DNA of 64,000 bases from Procambarus clarkii (lineage: Eukaryota > Arthropoda > Malacostraca > Decapoda > Cambaridae): contig NC_091237.1 of assembly GCF_040958095.1 (NCBI RefSeq), positions 15,477,036 to 15,541,035 on the forward strand, read 5' to 3'. This document shows positions 48,601 to 57,800 of the stretch, piece after piece (position 1 is the stretch's first letter; each line of letters opens with the position of its first letter). Made by a program: the position numbers and the translations under genes. The notes below the pieces were generated by a model that saw only the letters and a program-made list of their open reading frames with translations, was not told the DNA's origin and did not search any database.

Positions 48601-49703
48601 TGCTGTAACTCAATTTTATGATATGTTATCGAGATGATTTCTTGAGATGATTTCGGGGCTTTAGTGTCCCTGCGGCCCGGTCCTCCAGTTAATGACAAAA
48701 AAATTACAGGTACGGTACCTATCTGTTATCATAAACACAATATTATAAAATGTCAAGATGAAAAACAAATAATCCAACCCACACATGTGAAAATCACTGA
48801 TATAATAAGCAAATGTAAACAGTCATTACCCTAAACAACTCGTGAAATGTCTAGGGTATACCAGTGATAAAATTGTACAGTACAGTTACTGCAATTTATA
48901 TAACTTTTTTACTTTTTGACAAGCCTCAACACACTTCCTTTATGAATTAATTAACACCACTAGTAATCATTAAACAAACATTTCAGATGTTGCTGTAGAA
49001 TCAGCTATGCAATAAAATTGTAAAATAGACAAATAATAACTGAGTCATAAAGAAGTCACACTAAAGTATATATATCAATGAAAAAATCAACTGGAACAGT
49101 TCATCAAGCAGTAAAGTGCATGGGGTTATATATTATATGTAAAACTTGGACTGGCTTCAGCAGAAGCCTCTAGACTTCCTGTGGATTCAGTTGAATCCCA
49201 GGTTGTGTGCCCATATCGTGGTACAGGGGTAAGGTGTGTGGCTGGCAGTACCCTGATCACTGGTTTGAGTCACCTCAGTATTGATTTTCTAAGGATGTTT
49301 TTAATACTGTACAACACTGGGGTGAATGCATGTAAAACATAAATGGTAGTGATGAATACAAATAATGCTTCAGACTTCACAAGAAATAACACATATATCC
49401 TCACAATATATAAATGAATGAAACAAAACATCCAACTACCTTAGAGCAACTTGAAGCTACAGTCTACCCCAACTTATGTTAATGTCGCACCTGAGCATCT
49501 GCACCGGCTATAATTCGACATGCTTCTGTAGACAACTTCCTCTTTTCTCCAGCTTCCTTAAAAATAACATCACAGGACTTGTTTTTACAAGAGAATCCTC
49601 TAGTACCATTCAAGGTACCACACTTGTGACATCTGCGAACACCCCGCATCGTAGCCCTTCCCAAGTCTGTTAGAAAGGTAGCACGTTTTTCATCTCTTGG
49701 CAT
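33401..49703 (-). CDS. C2orf42: C2orf42-like protein, seven coding exons, complete
   Basis: Joined exons (49703-49491, 48209-48018, 47251-47000, 44061-43880, 39199-38968, 36440-36243, 34258-33401) give 708 codons with consistent phases and GT/AG sites. Similarity to vertebrate C2orf42 (about 574 residues as I recall) runs along the whole length. The N-terminus has [20 protein letters not shown] (C25, C28, C39, C44), a treble-clef/zinc-ribbon-like site. It is followed by [12 protein letters not shown], the WQLAT...GPLVQR block and a SWIM-like motif C232-x-C234...C251-x-H253. Next is a divergent acidic/Ser-rich middle, longer than in vertebrates. The conserved C-terminus includes [18 protein letters not shown] and [13 protein letters not shown]. 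The function is not established; two zinc sites suggest nucleic-acid or protein binding. DARS2 lies head to head on the other strand. Confidence 0.9.
34259..36242 (-). other. C2orf42 homologue intron 6 with repeats
   Basis: 34430-34720 is a minus-strand LINE remnant ([14 protein letters not shown]). 35270-35405 is SINE A (+). 35540-35660 is a plus-strand RT scrap reading [10 protein letters not shown]. Confidence 0.6.
35270..35405 (+). mobile_element. SINE family A, copy 2
   Basis: Matches 7050-7225 through the TTCCAAGTGCTAT...GGCTTGG block. Confidence 0.7.
36243..36440 (-). CDS. C2orf42: C2orf42 homologue exon 6
   Basis: Sixty-six codons (358-423), phase 0 on both sides, acceptor ...ACAAACAG, donor AAAAAG|GTTAGT. 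The residues ([19 protein letters not shown]...) form a divergent middle region. Confidence 0.8.
36441..38967 (-). other. C2orf42 homologue intron 5 with repeats
   Basis: 36985-37145 is a plus-strand LINE C-terminal scrap ([18 protein letters not shown]-like) with an AACTACACTTAGGTAATTAC tail. 37600-38045 shares a GATTTTGA...TAGAATCTCTTGAT...GCTGAGG block with 59390-59590 (family E). Confidence 0.5.
38968..39199 (-). CDS. C2orf42: C2orf42 homologue exon 5
   Basis: Acceptor ...TTCTTTTTCAG, donor ACTCAG|GTAGGA. It supplies the last base of codon 280 and codons 281-357: a Ser/Asp/Glu-rich, poorly conserved linker ([20 protein letters not shown]). Confidence 0.8.
39470..39514 (+). repeat. (AC)n microsatellite
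   Basis: Pure AC run directly upstream of the intact LINE's proline-rich leader. Confidence 0.9.
39515..42617 (+). mobile_element. LINE family 1, near-complete, CR1/Jockey-like
   Basis: Proline-rich coding leader, full ORF2 and a short 3' UTR ending in two copies of ACAATTAGGTGAGT and then AC. ORF1 is not seen, so the copy is probably 5'-truncated; the ORF2 frame is open upstream of the annotated start. It is inserted antisense in intron 4 of the C2orf42 homologue. Confidence 0.85.
39690..42518 (+). CDS. LINE ORF2: AP endonuclease and reverse transcriptase
   Basis: 942 codons without a stop. Endonuclease at residues ~1-235 with N5, E32 (GLTETKL), G-D-F-N at 147-150 and S-D-H at 223-225. A basic linker with many Arg/Lys follows. 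RT at ~470-770 has [87 protein letters not shown] and the catalytic FADD at 679-682 (41724-41735). The C-terminal domain has [39 protein letters not shown] and ends at a TAG. It performs target-primed reverse transcription. All catalytic residues look intact, so it may encode active enzyme. Truncated copies lie at 11690, 17465 and 42664. Confidence 0.95.
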   Translation: MMYSNIDGITSKTSELRERAQEVNPDVIGLTETKLSGIITNAVFPQEYTVIRKEREGRGGGGVALLMRREWSFKEMAIPGCEEFRDYIAGTITMGGPRIVVAVIYNPPPNDRRPSQEYENNNKAVNTIIERAASAACRNRSHLLIMGDFNHGKIDWENKEPHGGEDTWRAKLLEVVTSNFLTQHVGEPTRMRGNDEPARLDLVFTLNDSDIREIGFEDPVGMSDHSVLVFEYLIEEGLLNSRRDTETKRLAYRKGNYEGIRKFLTDIAWETELRGKTAQDMMDYITQKCKDAANKFVPVQKENREMKMRNPWFNQRCRLAKQQSKRAWRNYRNNRTLESRERYQNARNEYVRMRREAERQYENDIASKAKTQPKLLHSHIRRKTTVKEQVMRLRIGAEGFTTNDKEVCEELNKKFQEVFTLEQGEIPEVSEGIANQEPLEEFEITSGEVRKCLLELDVTKAIGPDGISPWVLKEGARELSLPLSIVYNKSLATGELPDIWKAANVVPIYKKGDRQEALNYRPVSLTCIPCKLMEKIVRKKLVEHLERRNFVTQHQHGFRDGRSCLTGLLEFYDQATKIRQEREGWADCIFLDCQKAFDTVPHKRLVRKLEMQAGVRGKVLRWIEEYLSNRRQRVCVRGEVSDWRDVTSGVPQGSVLGPILFLVYVNDLPEGIDSFLSMFADDAKIMRRIETEDDSRRLQDDLDRLSEWSNKWLLKFNPSKCKVMKLGSGNRRPGTGYRIGDEVLNETDREKDLGVDITPNLSPEAHIKRITSAAYARLANIRTAFRNLCKESFRILYTTYVRPILEYAAPAWSPYLVKHKTKLEKVQRYATRLVPELRGMSYEERLREMHLTTLEDRRVRGDMITTYKILRGIDRVNKDELFNTGGTRTRGHRWKLSTQMSHRDVRKNFFSVRVVSKWNALGSDVVEADSIHSFKCRYDRAQ
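42618..42664 (+). repeat. (AC)n microsatellite
   Basis: AC run between the LINE tail and the next truncated LINE copy. Confidence 0.9.
42665..42990 (+). mobile_element. LINE family 1, 5'-truncated tandem copy
   Basis: Starts within Y-K-I-L-R-R-I-D and runs through the ORF end, stop and ACAACTAGGTGAGTAC tail. It lies directly after the tail of the upstream copy and an AC run. Confidence 0.85.
43000..43600 (+). pseudogene. Old decayed LINE
   Basis: Fragments such as TGCATTTTTCTAGACTCTTG (from CIFLDSRKAFD) and a GGATGAAGCAGGCAGGG stretch resemble RT sequence, with many breaks. Confidence 0.5.
43880..44061 (-). CDS. C2orf42: C2orf42 homologue exon 4 (SWIM-like motif)
   Basis: Acceptor ...TCATCATCAG, donor TCAAAA|GTATGT (phase 2). 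Codons 220 to part of 280 read [20 protein letters not shown]..., with C232-x-C234 and C251-V-H253, then [17 protein letters not shown], as in vertebrates. Confidence 0.9.
44062..46999 (-). other. C2orf42 homologue intron 3
   Basis: Contains SINE A (44195-44346, minus). The rest is AT-rich with no recognised element or gene. Confidence 0.5.
44195..44346 (-). mobile_element. SINE family A, copy 3
   Basis: The minus strand starts GCCCAACCACTTGGGCTGGA and includes GGTCGGCATTCAATTCCC (B-box-like), then the shared body. Confidence 0.7.
47000..47251 (-). CDS. C2orf42: C2orf42 homologue exon 3
   Basis: Not visible as one ORF from a start codon, but open between acceptor ...TTTTTTCCAG and donor TTTCAGCAG|GTAAAT: 84 codons (136-219) in phase 0. 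It reads [40 protein letters not shown] and [10 protein letters not shown], a close match to the vertebrate block. Confidence 0.9.
47252..48017 (-). other. C2orf42 homologue intron 2
   Basis: AT-rich with a short poly-C near 47757; nothing else recognised. Confidence 0.5.
48018..48209 (-). CDS. C2orf42: C2orf42 homologue exon 2
   Basis: Acceptor ...TATCTTTTTCAG, donor TTAGTG|GTAAAG; 64 codons (72-135), phase 0. It begins [20 protein letters not shown], the invariant stretch of the family. Confidence 0.9.
48210..49490 (-). other. C2orf42 homologue intron 1
   Basis: Holds a short SINE B tail fragment at 48630-48686 (minus); otherwise unassigned. Confidence 0.5.
48630..48686 (-). mobile_element. 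SINE family B tail fragment
   Basis: About 55 bp matching the GAGATGATTTCGGGGCTTTA...GCGGCCCGGTCCTC end only. Confidence 0.7.
49491..49703 (-). CDS. C2orf42: C2orf42 homologue exon 1 (zinc-ribbon-like)
   Basis: ATG directly follows the acceptor ...AAATTTCCAG, so the 5' UTR lies in an upstream exon. 71 codons, donor GCTCAG|GTGCGA, phase 0. It contains [19 protein letters not shown] and the four-cysteine site C25/C28/C39/C44. Confidence 0.9.
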
Positions 49704-50121
49704 CTGGAAATTTGATAAAGCATTCAGTTTTAACATCAGCACATTTTTCCAGTTAACCCTCACCTAATTTTACCTATCCACATACAGAAAAACTAACTTA
49801 TGTTCTCTTTTCTTTAACATAATGTTAAAGATGTTTTTATTTTCACCTTTTTCATCAGTTATATGCATCTATCTCTGGGAACAAAAAATTAGTGTTTGCT
49901 GAAAAATAAAATGAGCAAATCAGCCTTTCCTTGAGTGGCAGATAAGAATAGATACAAAAGCAAAATATCAGTACAGTACTGTATAAAAATTTGTGAGAGT
50001 TCATTTCTTAATTCTACTCACCCTTTAATAAAACTACTAAGATGAAGAGGATTATGTAAGATATTTATTCAGGTAAAGGTACATACATTGAAAATAAGTT
50101 ACAAACATAATGTCGGATTAA

Positions 50122-50367
50122 TCTTGAGGTTATCTTGAGATGATTTCGGGGCTTTAGTGTCCCCGCGGCCCGGTCCTCGACCAGGCCTCCACCCCCAGGA
50201 AGCAGCCCGTGACAGCTGACTAACTCCCAGGTACCTATTTACTGCTAGGTAACAGGGGCAGTCAGGGTGAAAGAAACTTTGCCCATTTGTTTCTGCCTCG
50301 TGCAGGAATCGAACCCGCGCCACAGAATTACGAGTCCTGCGCGCTATCCACCAGGCTACGAGGCCCC
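50122..50367 (-). mobile_element. SINE family B, full length, tRNA-Thr-like head
   Basis: The minus strand opens GGGGCCTCGTAGCCTGGTGG (A-box region), has an anticodon loop ACTCGTAAT (anticodon CGT) and B box GGTTCGATTCC. The unique body follows, then the LINE-like tail ATCATCTCAAGATAACCTCA. It is inserted in an older repeat related to 52020-52790. Confidence 0.85.
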
Positions 50368-51490
50368 TCATAAATATAATATAATAGATAGAGCTAGTAC
50401 ATACAATGCCAGAAGCCACTAATATGCACAGCGTTTTGAGCACGGAGTGTGAAAAAACTTAGACTAAAAATAATACTAATTAAGATCAAAAGCATAAATT
50501 GAATTAAAAAAAACTGATAATTACACAATAGATAGAAAGAAGTATCAAATATTATCAAATAACTAGAATTAAAGTACAGTACTGGTATTTATTTTGAAAC
50601 AAAAAATCCTGAATAAATATTTGTTTATATACATCATATTGTAGAGGTAGAAACTGCAGTGGAGTGGTCAGTGCAATCAACTCTCAACCAAAAAGTCCCA
50701 GATTAATTTTTCCCAAGTAGGACAAGACTTTTGGGCACATTTCTTTGCACCTAATACAGGGAGAAACATTCAGATCATCATGCAGATGAAACAATAGGAA
50801 TTACTTCTTCAGAGCAAAACCTATTAAACAGTATTTCGCTTTAAAATACAACTGGGCAAATTCATCAACGTATGGGACCATCTTTTTCTCCTTCATCTAG
50901 GCAATAGGCGATTGGATGATGTTAAAGGTAGCTAGTTCAGATGATGTAACATCATGTAGATAGTTCATGTGTTGATTAAGTTGATACTGTATAAGTATAT
51001 GGACCTGTCACCCTGGCAGGTCCACCCTGCCACGGCGGACCCTGCCACGGTGGACCCTTCTACAAAGCACAATATTATTTTTACCGTCAGACCTGAGGTA
51101 CATACAACCAGAGAATAACCTAAAACTAACATATACAACTTTGTAACCTATAAAGTAATGTCAATAATCAAATGTTACCGATAAATCACAGGTCGAGTTA
51201 GCCTGGGTACGAGTGTCAAGCGGGGCGGTAATTCCTGAAGTCAGCCAGGAAGTTAGTCTTTGGTTAAGATCTAAGCTCACTCAACTTCAGGAACACTCTC
51301 TTGTCCATAACAAGGCCCTCAGTGGAGGCCATTCAGCCTTCTACTTCAGACGTCTAAGTATAGGCTCCTGGCCAAAAATGAAGCGAAAAAGAGCAATAGA
51401 GGCCTATTTGAAGGTCAGCCAGCCCTCTCAGGCAGTGCACAGCCCCCTATTATCACCACAAATGGCTCTATGAGAACCTGCCTCACCTAC
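50368..51490. other. Intergenic/5' region between C2orf42 and DARS2 homologues
   Basis: 50380-50450 is an old LINE-tail sequence (AGAAGCCACTAATATGCACA). 51005-51060 has a duplicated CCCTGCCACGG(C/T)GGA unit. 51213-51473 has an 86-codon open frame that I cannot assign. Confidence 0.4.
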
Positions 51491-51660
51491 CTTGTCACGG
51501 TATAAATATTACGGTTGATGACCGATAAGTCTTAGGGGTTCACGAGTAGTTTGTTGACATTCTATAACAATGGCGCCCAAGTAATATGAATCGCGCATCA
51601 CGATTGGAGTAAATATGGCGAATTGGGATCACGTGATGCATACGTCATCTGGCGCCTCTT
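51491..51660 (-). promoter_or_regulatory. Candidate promoter and 5' UTR exon of the C2orf42 homologue
   Basis: Locally CpG-rich with TCACGTGAT (E-box), TACGTCAT (CRE-like) and GGCGCC motifs at 51540-51660. On the minus strand a strong donor GACAAG|GTAGGTGAG occurs at 51491/51490, suitable for splicing to exon 1 at 49703. No transcript evidence is available. Confidence 0.35.
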
Positions 51661-51734
51661 TTGAATATCACAAATTATTACTACCCTATAAATAATTAAA
51701 TATAAATTACTACCCTATATATATAATTAAATAT

Positions 51735-51860
51735 GGGATCCGTTGATTGTTTCAAACGTGGGTTGGACATCTAAATGAGTGGGAATGGGGTGGTTATAAA
51801 TAGGAGCTGCCTCGTATGGGTCAATAGGCCTTCTGCAGTTACCTTTGTTCTTATGTTTTT
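51735..51860 (+). pseudogene. LINE family 2 terminal fragment
   Basis: Same terminal sequence as 13320-13560 (GATTGTTTCAAACGTGGGTT..., GGGTCAATAGGCCTTCTGCA). Confidence 0.6.
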
Positions 51861-52019
51861 ACCGTTCTATCAGTTTGACCTCGCATATCTGTAAACCCAT
51901 GGAGAGAATCCTATGGGAGGAAATCATTCCCCACTGAACTGGGGGAATGCTAACCAAACCTAACCTTCATGTAAACTGCACGTAATCACGAAGAAGAAAC
52001 TGAACTGCATAATCTCAAC

Positions 52020-52790
52020 GGGGTCTAACAAGAGCAAGGTCTTTTATTTGTATATATACACAGGAAGGTGCATTGGGTTTATGAGAGTACATAGCATTGA
52101 TGTTTTTACATTCTTGTAAAGCCACTAACATGCATAGAGTTTCGGGCAGGTCCTTAATCCAACAGATAATTTTAAGTAGGTAATTTCTAGTAAAATTGAA
52201 TTTTTTTAACAGGTACATTGTAAGAAATTTTGACAAAGATTAGTAGGTATATTAAAATTTGAGGGTTATCAACAGGTTTATTGTAGCATACTCTGAGGAT
52301 CATTTCTAGGTATAATGTAGTTAAATATGTGTTCAATATAACAACCATGATATAAGGTGATAGCATAGTTGTGAAGTTATATGGCTTAGGGACATATACT
52401 GGGGGATTGAGTAGTATACTAGATACAGTGCGAGTTTAAAGTACTAGGTAGGAAACTATGAAGATGAAATTAGGTACTTTTGGTTTTATTTTTGAATAAG
52501 ACAAAAGTTGGACAACTTTTCAATTCGTTAGGAAATGAGTTCCATAGACTAGGTCCCTTTATTTGCATAGAATGTTTACACCAGATTAAGTTTGACTCTG
52601 GGGATATCAGAGAGATATTAATTTCTAGTGTGGTGACTATGGGTTCTATTACATCTGTCAAGGAAAAGTTTCAGATCAGGATTTGCATCTAGGAACAAGG
52701 TTTTATATATGTAAATGACACAAGAGAATGTGTGAAGTGAGTTTATGTTTAGCATGTTTAGGGATTTAAACAGGATTTAGGGATTTAAAA
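52020..52790 (-). pseudogene. CR1/Rex1-like LINE 3' end
   Basis: Minus strand 52661-52470 reads GPSLWNSFPNELKSCPTFVL, the terminal motif of many LINE ORF2 proteins. A long 3' UTR ends near 52040 with the GTAAAGCCACTAACATGCAT-type tail (as read on plus) that SINE family C shares. Confidence 0.65.
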
Positions 52791-53229
52791 TGATACGATG
52801 CTTCGCCTTCTTATTAGACTAAATCATACAGTTAGATTGAAATTTCTATCAGATATAAAACAAAGAGGTTGTTGTGCAAAAGGACGTATTTCTTAGTTTG
52901 CATTTCATTCATAGAAAGTGTTTTGACATGCCTTGCAACAGCCAATCACAGGAAGGTACTTGTAGAAGCTCCACCTCTTGATTGAAGTCATCTGGAGCGT
53001 TCAGTACACCGTCTTCTTCATCTCTTGTATATCCAAAATATGTCTCCGCTGGACCCCCACCCACAGCATTGTTAACTCTACTGTGCTCCCTCACTTAACG
53101 TAAGCGTTCTACATTGTAGCATCTAAGCCTTATGAAAATTCCTGTGGCTTATTTTACTTGTTATTGTATATAAGTTGTATAACTTACGCATTGTTTTACC
53201 TGTTGCATTAAGTACTGTACATTGGGCTA
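52791..53229. other. No gene recognised
   Basis: Unassigned AT-rich sequence between LINE remnants. Confidence 0.4.
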
Positions 53230-54658
53230 GTTTCCAGGTAATTCAATGCCATTTATCGGCACAAAAATACTCTCTCAAGAAGCCAGACCAACAGCAGCCA
53301 GTCAGGCTGAAGGAAGCCTTCCAGTGCTTGCATATCATTGGTAGAAATTCTTTGTTGGTATTCACCATAGCAGCCAATCATGTGAAATGTGTCGGCTGGA
53401 CACTCCAGGCGCCGTCAGCTGCCTTTCGTTGTCCGGGCCATGGATGCGTACTCGCAGGTTTCCCTTCTTTCTCTCCTTGTACCCACCCCAGGCACGATCG
53501 ATCATCTCTCCGGTACCTCAGTGGGTGGACAGAGGAGCTCATCCGGGTGTATGGGGACTTTTCCAAGCCTCCTCGTCGGAAGAGGAATTTAGAGGGTCTG
53601 GCCCCTTCAATTTTTGCAGACCTGCGTGCCTCCTTATACCCTGGATACTTGGAGGTATACACAGATGGGTCCCACATTGCTCAGCCACCATTCACCTCTG
53701 GGGCTGCATACTTTGCTCCTTTCTCCTTCCATCAGACGTGGAAGCTCATTCGTGCCTGGCCGGGGAACTGTTTGCAAACTTACTGGCCTTACAATTACAG
53801 TACTTCGACAAGTTTCAGGGCCCTCGGCAGTGGTTTTCTACGTGGACTCTTACTGTTCTTTGCGGGTCCATCGTCATACCGTGTCACAGATCCATGAATA
53901 ACTGCTGTCGTACTCTGGTACTTCGGGTTGGTCGATCTATCTCCAATGGGTTTCGTCACATGTTAATATTAATGGCAATGAGGTGGCCGACGAAGCAGCA
54001 GGGATGGCCCATATGGTCTCCAGGACTCTACACATGTGCCTCTGAACCTTACCGAAAGTTTCCCGTAACTCCAGGCGGCTTGCCTCGTGAGTTGGGAGGC
54101 AGTGATGGCACCAGCACTTTGGTCCTCTTCTCTGGCCGGCCTCCGGATGGGCTCCTCCCAGCGTCCATGGACTCGTCACCATTCTTGACTCTTCGACACG
54201 AGCATCACTCGTCTCCGGAATCCCGGATTGGGCACACCTGCCTGGCTGCACATCTTTATAGTCTACAATTTGTAGATTCCAAATACCTATAGTGGTGTCC
54301 GACCCAGGAGGATACAGTGGAACACCTCCTTCTTCACTTCCCACGATTGTATAGTGCTCGCGTCAGACTACATAGTACCGTTCGTAGGCTGAATATTCCC
54401 CTCCTCACGGTTCCCGTTCTCCTTAACGGGGCAGGTGCGAGAGACGAAGACGTCCGATATGACATCTTTCGCCATATCTTCCGCTTCATTCGTCATGTCC
54501 GTGGCCTGAAGAAACTGTAAAGTATGAGGGCTGAGAAGATTGTAGTGGTCTGTGGCCTGAAGAGACTATAGGGACCCCATTCTTCTTTGCTGCTTCCCGG
54601 TATCCGGTGCCCATCCGATCCCTTGACCATCGTCGCCCTTCAACCAACAACAACAAGC
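53230..54658 (+). pseudogene. I-like LINE 3' part with broken RNase H domain
   Basis: Frames shift several times: AGCCTTCC-rich start, then IRVYGDFSKPPRRKRNLEGL, the RNase H opening VYTDGSHIA, FYVDSYCSLRVHR, and WVSSHVNINGNEVADEAAG, all in different frames. The C-terminus EDTVEHLLLHFPRLYSARVR...FIRHVRGLKKL ends at ~54520, followed by a 3' UTR with a CAACAACAAC tail near 54645. The order matches I-clade LINE ORF2 C-termini. It ends about 15 bases before the DARS2 ATG. Confidence 0.8.
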
Positions 54659-54673
54659 ACTTTTATTTTAATT

Positions 54674-54854
54674 ATGGAAGTTCTTCTGAGGCTGTTGGCG
54701 AGAAGCAGAGGAAGGCAGAGAGATATCGTGGGAGTGAAACGCCCTATAACCGAGGCAACTGAATTGTTAAGGAGGAGGGAGCATGGGAGCGCCGTGGCGG
54801 CCCGGTCTCTGGTTCTCTCTAGTCATATGAACATCCAGAAGTTTTTTTTCAAAG
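54674..54854 (+). CDS. DARS2: DARS2 exon 1 (presequence)
   Basis: ATG at 54674, 60 codons plus one base (phase 1), donor TTCAAAG|GTCAGT. Reads [20 protein letters not shown]..., rich in Arg and Leu. Assignment rests on the matching phase with exon 2 and the presequence character; this part is poorly conserved in the family. Confidence 0.65.
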
Positions 54855-57800
54855 GTCAGTGTCACGTGATGAGGGATTAAATGGGCCTTATTAAATTAAA
54901 TGTAGGCCTCCACCTGCTAAGGATTATTTAATAATGAGCCGGGTAACAGGAGTCTGAAGTCATCCGCTCCTTTACCCACCTGTCTAGAAACAACAGTAAT
55001 AAAAAGATAAGGATAATGATGATAATTTATTTGCGAGAAGTTACAATGGGTTGGTGAGATTACGTAAGATTGATATTTTTACATTCATGCAAAGCCACTA
55101 ACACGCATAGCATTTACGGCAGCATATAATGTCCAGTCTCCGTGGTGTAGTGGTAAGACACTCGCCTGGCGTTCCGCGAGCGCTTTGTCATGGCTTCGTA
55201 TCCTGGCCGGGGAGGATTTACTGGGCGCAAATCCTTAACTGTAGCCTCTGTTTAACTCAACAGTAAAATGAGTACTTGGTTGTAAAAACGATTCTTCGCG
55301 GCAGGGATCGTATTCCAGGGACTTGCCCGAAACGCTACGCGTACTAGTGGCTCTACAAGAATGTGACAACTCTTGTATATATCTCAAAAAAAAAAAAGTC
55401 TGACACCATATAACATGTTACCACCAATACCAGAACTGCAAAACTAAGCTGATACTGTACCACAAATACTGATACCAATACGTCAGTACTTCAGTTCAGT
55501 ACTTCGTCAGTACTCCAGTACGTCAGTTATTCTCTCATTATTTTCCTCCATTAGTATGATCCTCTGATTGTCCAAATGATTGGACACTACGCCTTCACTC
55601 CAACTTTATAACCGAACTCATTTCTTGTCATACCTTCCTTAAGTCTTATATGGTCATATAGGTATTGATTTAGCACTTTAACCTGATAATTACTTGTTTT
55701 AAAGATGACTGAACCATTATATTGTCTTTGTAGTGCATCGGGGGGCCAGGTCACCCTTAAAGACCCACACGTGTGGCGAGCTTCAAGCAGACAATACCCA
55801 CCAGGAAGTTATTCTCCGAGGCCATCTTCAGTATCAGCGGATGGGCAAATTTGCCGTTCTTCGCGATGCTTTTGGAAACACTCAAGTGATTATTAATGAG
55901 AAGGTGTGTCCTTTTAGCACATACAGTACTGTATTGCTATATAATTTAATTTTCTTTTTATACCCAACCTGCTTTGAATCAATTTGATTACATCAATTGT
56001 GTATAATACTTTGATGTTAAGAATATGTCTGTTGCAGGGTGGCTGCGTTAAGAGAGATGAGTATTGATGCAGTGTAATGTAATGAAGTGTTATCTTGTAG
56101 GATACCAAGCTCATGGAACTGCTCAGTAACACAACATATGAATCGTATGTAGAAGTGAAGGGGATCGTCCGTCGCAGACCCAAAGGTCAAGAAAATAAAG
56201 TAAGTATTATCAGTGTTATGATACATAATTCTGTTGTAAATTTAAAATGTACTGATTTTAAATTTAAAAATAAAATGACTGATTTTTAAACTTAAGCAAC
56301 AAAAATTATAATTTATCGAAGTTTGTATATTTTTTATGACATTCTTTGATCTGTTACAATATTTTATCATTCCCATTATTACAGTACCATATTTTATCTA
56401 TTATTTGTTATTCGGATTTTGGTTAAGTCGAATATCTGACATGGCTGAAACGTGAATAATGTAGTAGATAAATTGTTAAAAACTTTAGAAAATAAGTTTT
56501 TGCTAAATATCAAATTTTTGTGCATTGGTGCAAAATAGACATACTGTACTGTAATTGCTGGATAAATTACTAAAAGCAGCCAAAAAATTAAATATATTTT
56601 CAAATGTATGTTTTTTGCTTATATATTTGATCTGTTATCCATTAAATGATATATTTATTTAACTAGGGGGCTTGAACGAATGATTTTAGACATGCCAAAA
56701 TTCAGAGAAGGGCATGTTCGTGGAGCTTTGATAGTAGATCAGTTACACTATTATAATAATCTTCAAAACTGTAGGTTTTGTTTATGTAGAAAAGATGTTT
56801 AAAGGATCTTTACAGTGTTTGTATTTCATAAAGGAATTTTACTGTTAAAGATGATTAGATTATTTCTACTCAAAACGTGTAGAGAAATACAAAACTCCTT
56901 AATACTTGGTGTAATGGTATTGGATATTAAAATCTCAGTTTTATTAATCCCTTTAAATGCAAAATATTATGCAATGCTTGTATATACAGAATATTATACA
57001 ATCCCTTTAGATACAATGCTTGTAATATGATGAAATGTTACTTAAAATCTGATCTTCTGAATAACATTTTCATGTTATTTGATATGCCTTGTAATACAGT
57101 ATAGGATTAAGACATTTATTTCAAAATTATTATGTTCATTAAATAAAAGTTACTCGGTATTTCAATAAATGTTGTTATTGTAAGGATATGGTCACAGGAG
57201 AAATTGAAGTTGAGGCATCCAGCTTTGAAGTCCTGAGTAGAGCTCGCCAAGACCTTCCATTTCTAATACGGGATTTTAACAAGGTAAATTAGCCTGTCCT
57301 TTGTGTAATTTTTGTGAAATCTAATAGAGTACATGGTTACAGTAGACAATACAGAATACAGTATAAAATACAAAATCAGTGGTTATAATTTTTTTTATAG
57401 TAAACAGAGTAAGAAATCACATACAAAGCAATATAGTATTCATTTGTATAATATTTGTAAAGATATCACTATGTAAATCTAATACATGGTTACAGTAAAC
57501 AATACAGAATAAAAAAAATATAAAGTCAGTGGTTATGATTTTTTTTGTATAGTAAACAGAGTAAGAACTCACATACAAAGCAATATATTCATTTGTACAG
57601 TATAATATTTGTAAAGATATCACCTATAGATACCTTTGGTGTTTGTTAGTACATACTGTACTGGAGTACCATTTTTTTAACATTCATATCAGTTTGAAAA
57701 TGTTTGTAGGTTTCTTGATGTGTATGCCATTGTCTATCAATGACACACTGTACTTAGTTATCAAGAGAATAAAGATTTTGAAGGAGACAATCAGCGTTGG

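Noticed and set aside
50283-50367. tRNA-Thr gene on the minus strand (also 63205-63270, and Met-like at 25740-25820)
   Set aside because: The cloverleaf-like parts are fused to conserved SINE bodies and tails and have imperfect acceptor stems; they are SINE heads.
51213-51473. 86-codon ORF as first DARS2 exon
   Set aside because: Begins at GTG, matches no part of the family, and exon 1 at 54674 gives a better presequence with correct phase.
53175-54292. Host gene of 240-300 codons
   Set aside because: Contains RNase H and LINE C-terminal motifs spread over several frames; a degraded retrotransposon.
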